Shown: one piece after another, positions 4,848 through 5,302 of the stretch
Layout of the letters: each line of letters begins with the position of its first letter
Position numbering within the stretch: position 1 is the stretch's first letter
From: Thermoplasmatales archaeon UBA447
GTDB lineage: Archaea > Thermoplasmatota > Thermoplasmata > Thermoplasmatales > Thermoplasmataceae
Reading direction: 5' to 3'
Assembly (NCBI GenBank): GCA_002503205.1
Contig: DARE01000063.1
Location: 1-5,302, forward strand
Length of the DNA stretch: 5,302 nucleotides
Position numbers and translations under genes: made by a program
The notes under the pieces: model-generated
The model's database searches: none
What the model saw: only the letters and a program-made list of their open reading frames with translations
What the model was told of the DNA's origin: nothing

Positions 4848-5302
4848 GTCATCTCCCTCATGATGTTGTAATACTGCACCTTCAGTGCAATCTCCTGAAC
4901 AATGTATTCCGGCTTGACAGCCTTGATCACCTCACCCATGGTTCTCTTTAAGCCGGAAAAATAGATCTCAACATTCCATCTCTTCCCGTATTCCACATAT
5001 TCCTTCCATTCCTTCTCCGATGTTCTTCTGATCTGTCTTACAACCTTGGCTCTTGAAGGAGAACCTCTGCTCTGAGAGGATGCATTCTTTCGTGGAGGTA
5101 TTATGGTTCTGGATCCAAAGTCATTGAATATTCTTTTTGAATCGTAACCCTTGTCTCCGAATATCTTCCCTATACGATCCTTGATGGATTTCAATATCTT
5201 CCTGCCTGCTTTTGCATCGTGCACATGTTCGTCTGTGATTGTAAAGGATATAACAGAAACATCATTTATGGATATGACAGCATGAAGCTTTGACCATCCT
5301 CT
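4835..5302 (-). CDS. DDE transposase, IS4/IS5-like, C-terminal part
   Basis: This encodes the cut-and-paste transposase of the insertion sequence. The frame is open from the right edge, giving 155 codons before TGA 4837-4835, so the gene starts outside the window. A GTG at 5224 is not a real start: conserved sequence continues upstream of it (WSKLHAVISINDVSVISFTI, then TDEHVHDAK). The second catalytic Asp lies in IFGDKGYDS. The third acid lies in YGKRWNVEIYFSGLK, a perfect Y-(2)-R-(3)-E-(6)-K signature. The first catalytic Asp must lie beyond the window. RTIIPPRKNA and a basic patch separate the two motifs. No stop or frameshift is seen in the visible part, so the element could be active. Confidence 0.9.
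   Translation of the reverse strand, partial: RGWSKLHAVISINDVSVISFTITDEHVHDAKAGRKILKSIKDRIGKIFGDKGYDSKRIFNDFGSRTIIPPRKNASSQSRGSPSRAKVVRQIRRTSEKEWKEYVEYGKRWNVEIYFSGLKRTMGEVIKAVKPEYIVQEIALKVQYYNIMREMTHAY

Larger units (their letters stand above)
4820..5302 (-). mobile_element. Insertion sequence with DDE transposase, left part only
   Basis: The element begins at about base 4820 with a terminal repeat and runs off the right edge. It carries a transposase read towards the repeat. The boundary is placed from the match with the left-edge repeat and could shift by a base or two. The transposase type (IS4/IS5-like DDE with a YREK signature) sets the broad family; the exact group cannot be named without the N-terminal half and the other end. 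Confidence 0.8.

Noticed and set aside
5222..5224. GTG as the start codon of the transposase
   Set aside because: The frame is open upstream to the window edge and reads conserved transposase sequence (WSKLHAVISIND), so the real start lies outside the window.

Overview
The window looks archaeal, probably from a Thermoplasmata-type euryarchaeon. Three things suggest this. There is a short AbrB/SpoVT swapped-hairpin protein of a kind common in those genomes. An archaeal TATA box sits where it would give a nearly leaderless transcript. Arginine codons are mostly AGA/AGG. The lineage is an inference. No rRNA or tRNA gene and no CRISPR array was seen.

Layout: (1) Bases 1-19 are the outer end of an insertion sequence lying to the left. 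(2) Bases 63-221 encode a complete 52-residue AbrB-type protein. (3) Bases 222-616 are AT-rich with only broken reading frames. (4) About 617-840 (+) is a decayed vsr gene (very-short-patch mismatch endonuclease) with its catalytic middle deleted, a frame change and a nonsense codon. (5) 841-1073 is a GC-richer stretch with a broken frame on the minus strand. (6) 1074-3022 (-) is the core of the window: a two-gene type II restriction-modification operon, with an NgoPII/MthTI-like endonuclease first and a HaeIII-like C5-cytosine methyltransferase second. They are joined by a TAATG stop/start overlap, and the predicted target is GGCC. (7) 3121-3195 is a truncated second copy of the AbrB gene. 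(8) 3302-3825 is an unrecognised gene split by a frameshift. (9) 3826-4160 holds at most one small doubtful ORF. (10) 4161-4733 encodes an unrecognised 190-residue protein with a C-terminal membrane anchor, followed with no gap by a second gene cut short by an insertion sequence. (11) 4820 to the right edge is that insertion sequence, with the 3' two-fifths or so of a DDE transposase.

How the parts relate: the endonuclease and methyltransferase form a self-contained defence or selfish module. Vsr enzymes repair the T:G mismatches left when 5-methylcytosine deaminates, so the vsr remnant was probably the repair partner of this or a related methyltransferase and has since been lost. The same 17-base insertion-sequence end occurs at both edges in inverted orientation, so about 4.8 kb is bracketed like the cargo of a composite transposon. 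The R-M module is visibly richer in G+C than the AT-rich, decayed DNA around it, which fits a mobile module in an IS-rich region. Nothing here is clearly a new system. The most unusual points are the decayed vsr, the endonuclease-first operon without a visible methyltransferase promoter, and the IS bracket.
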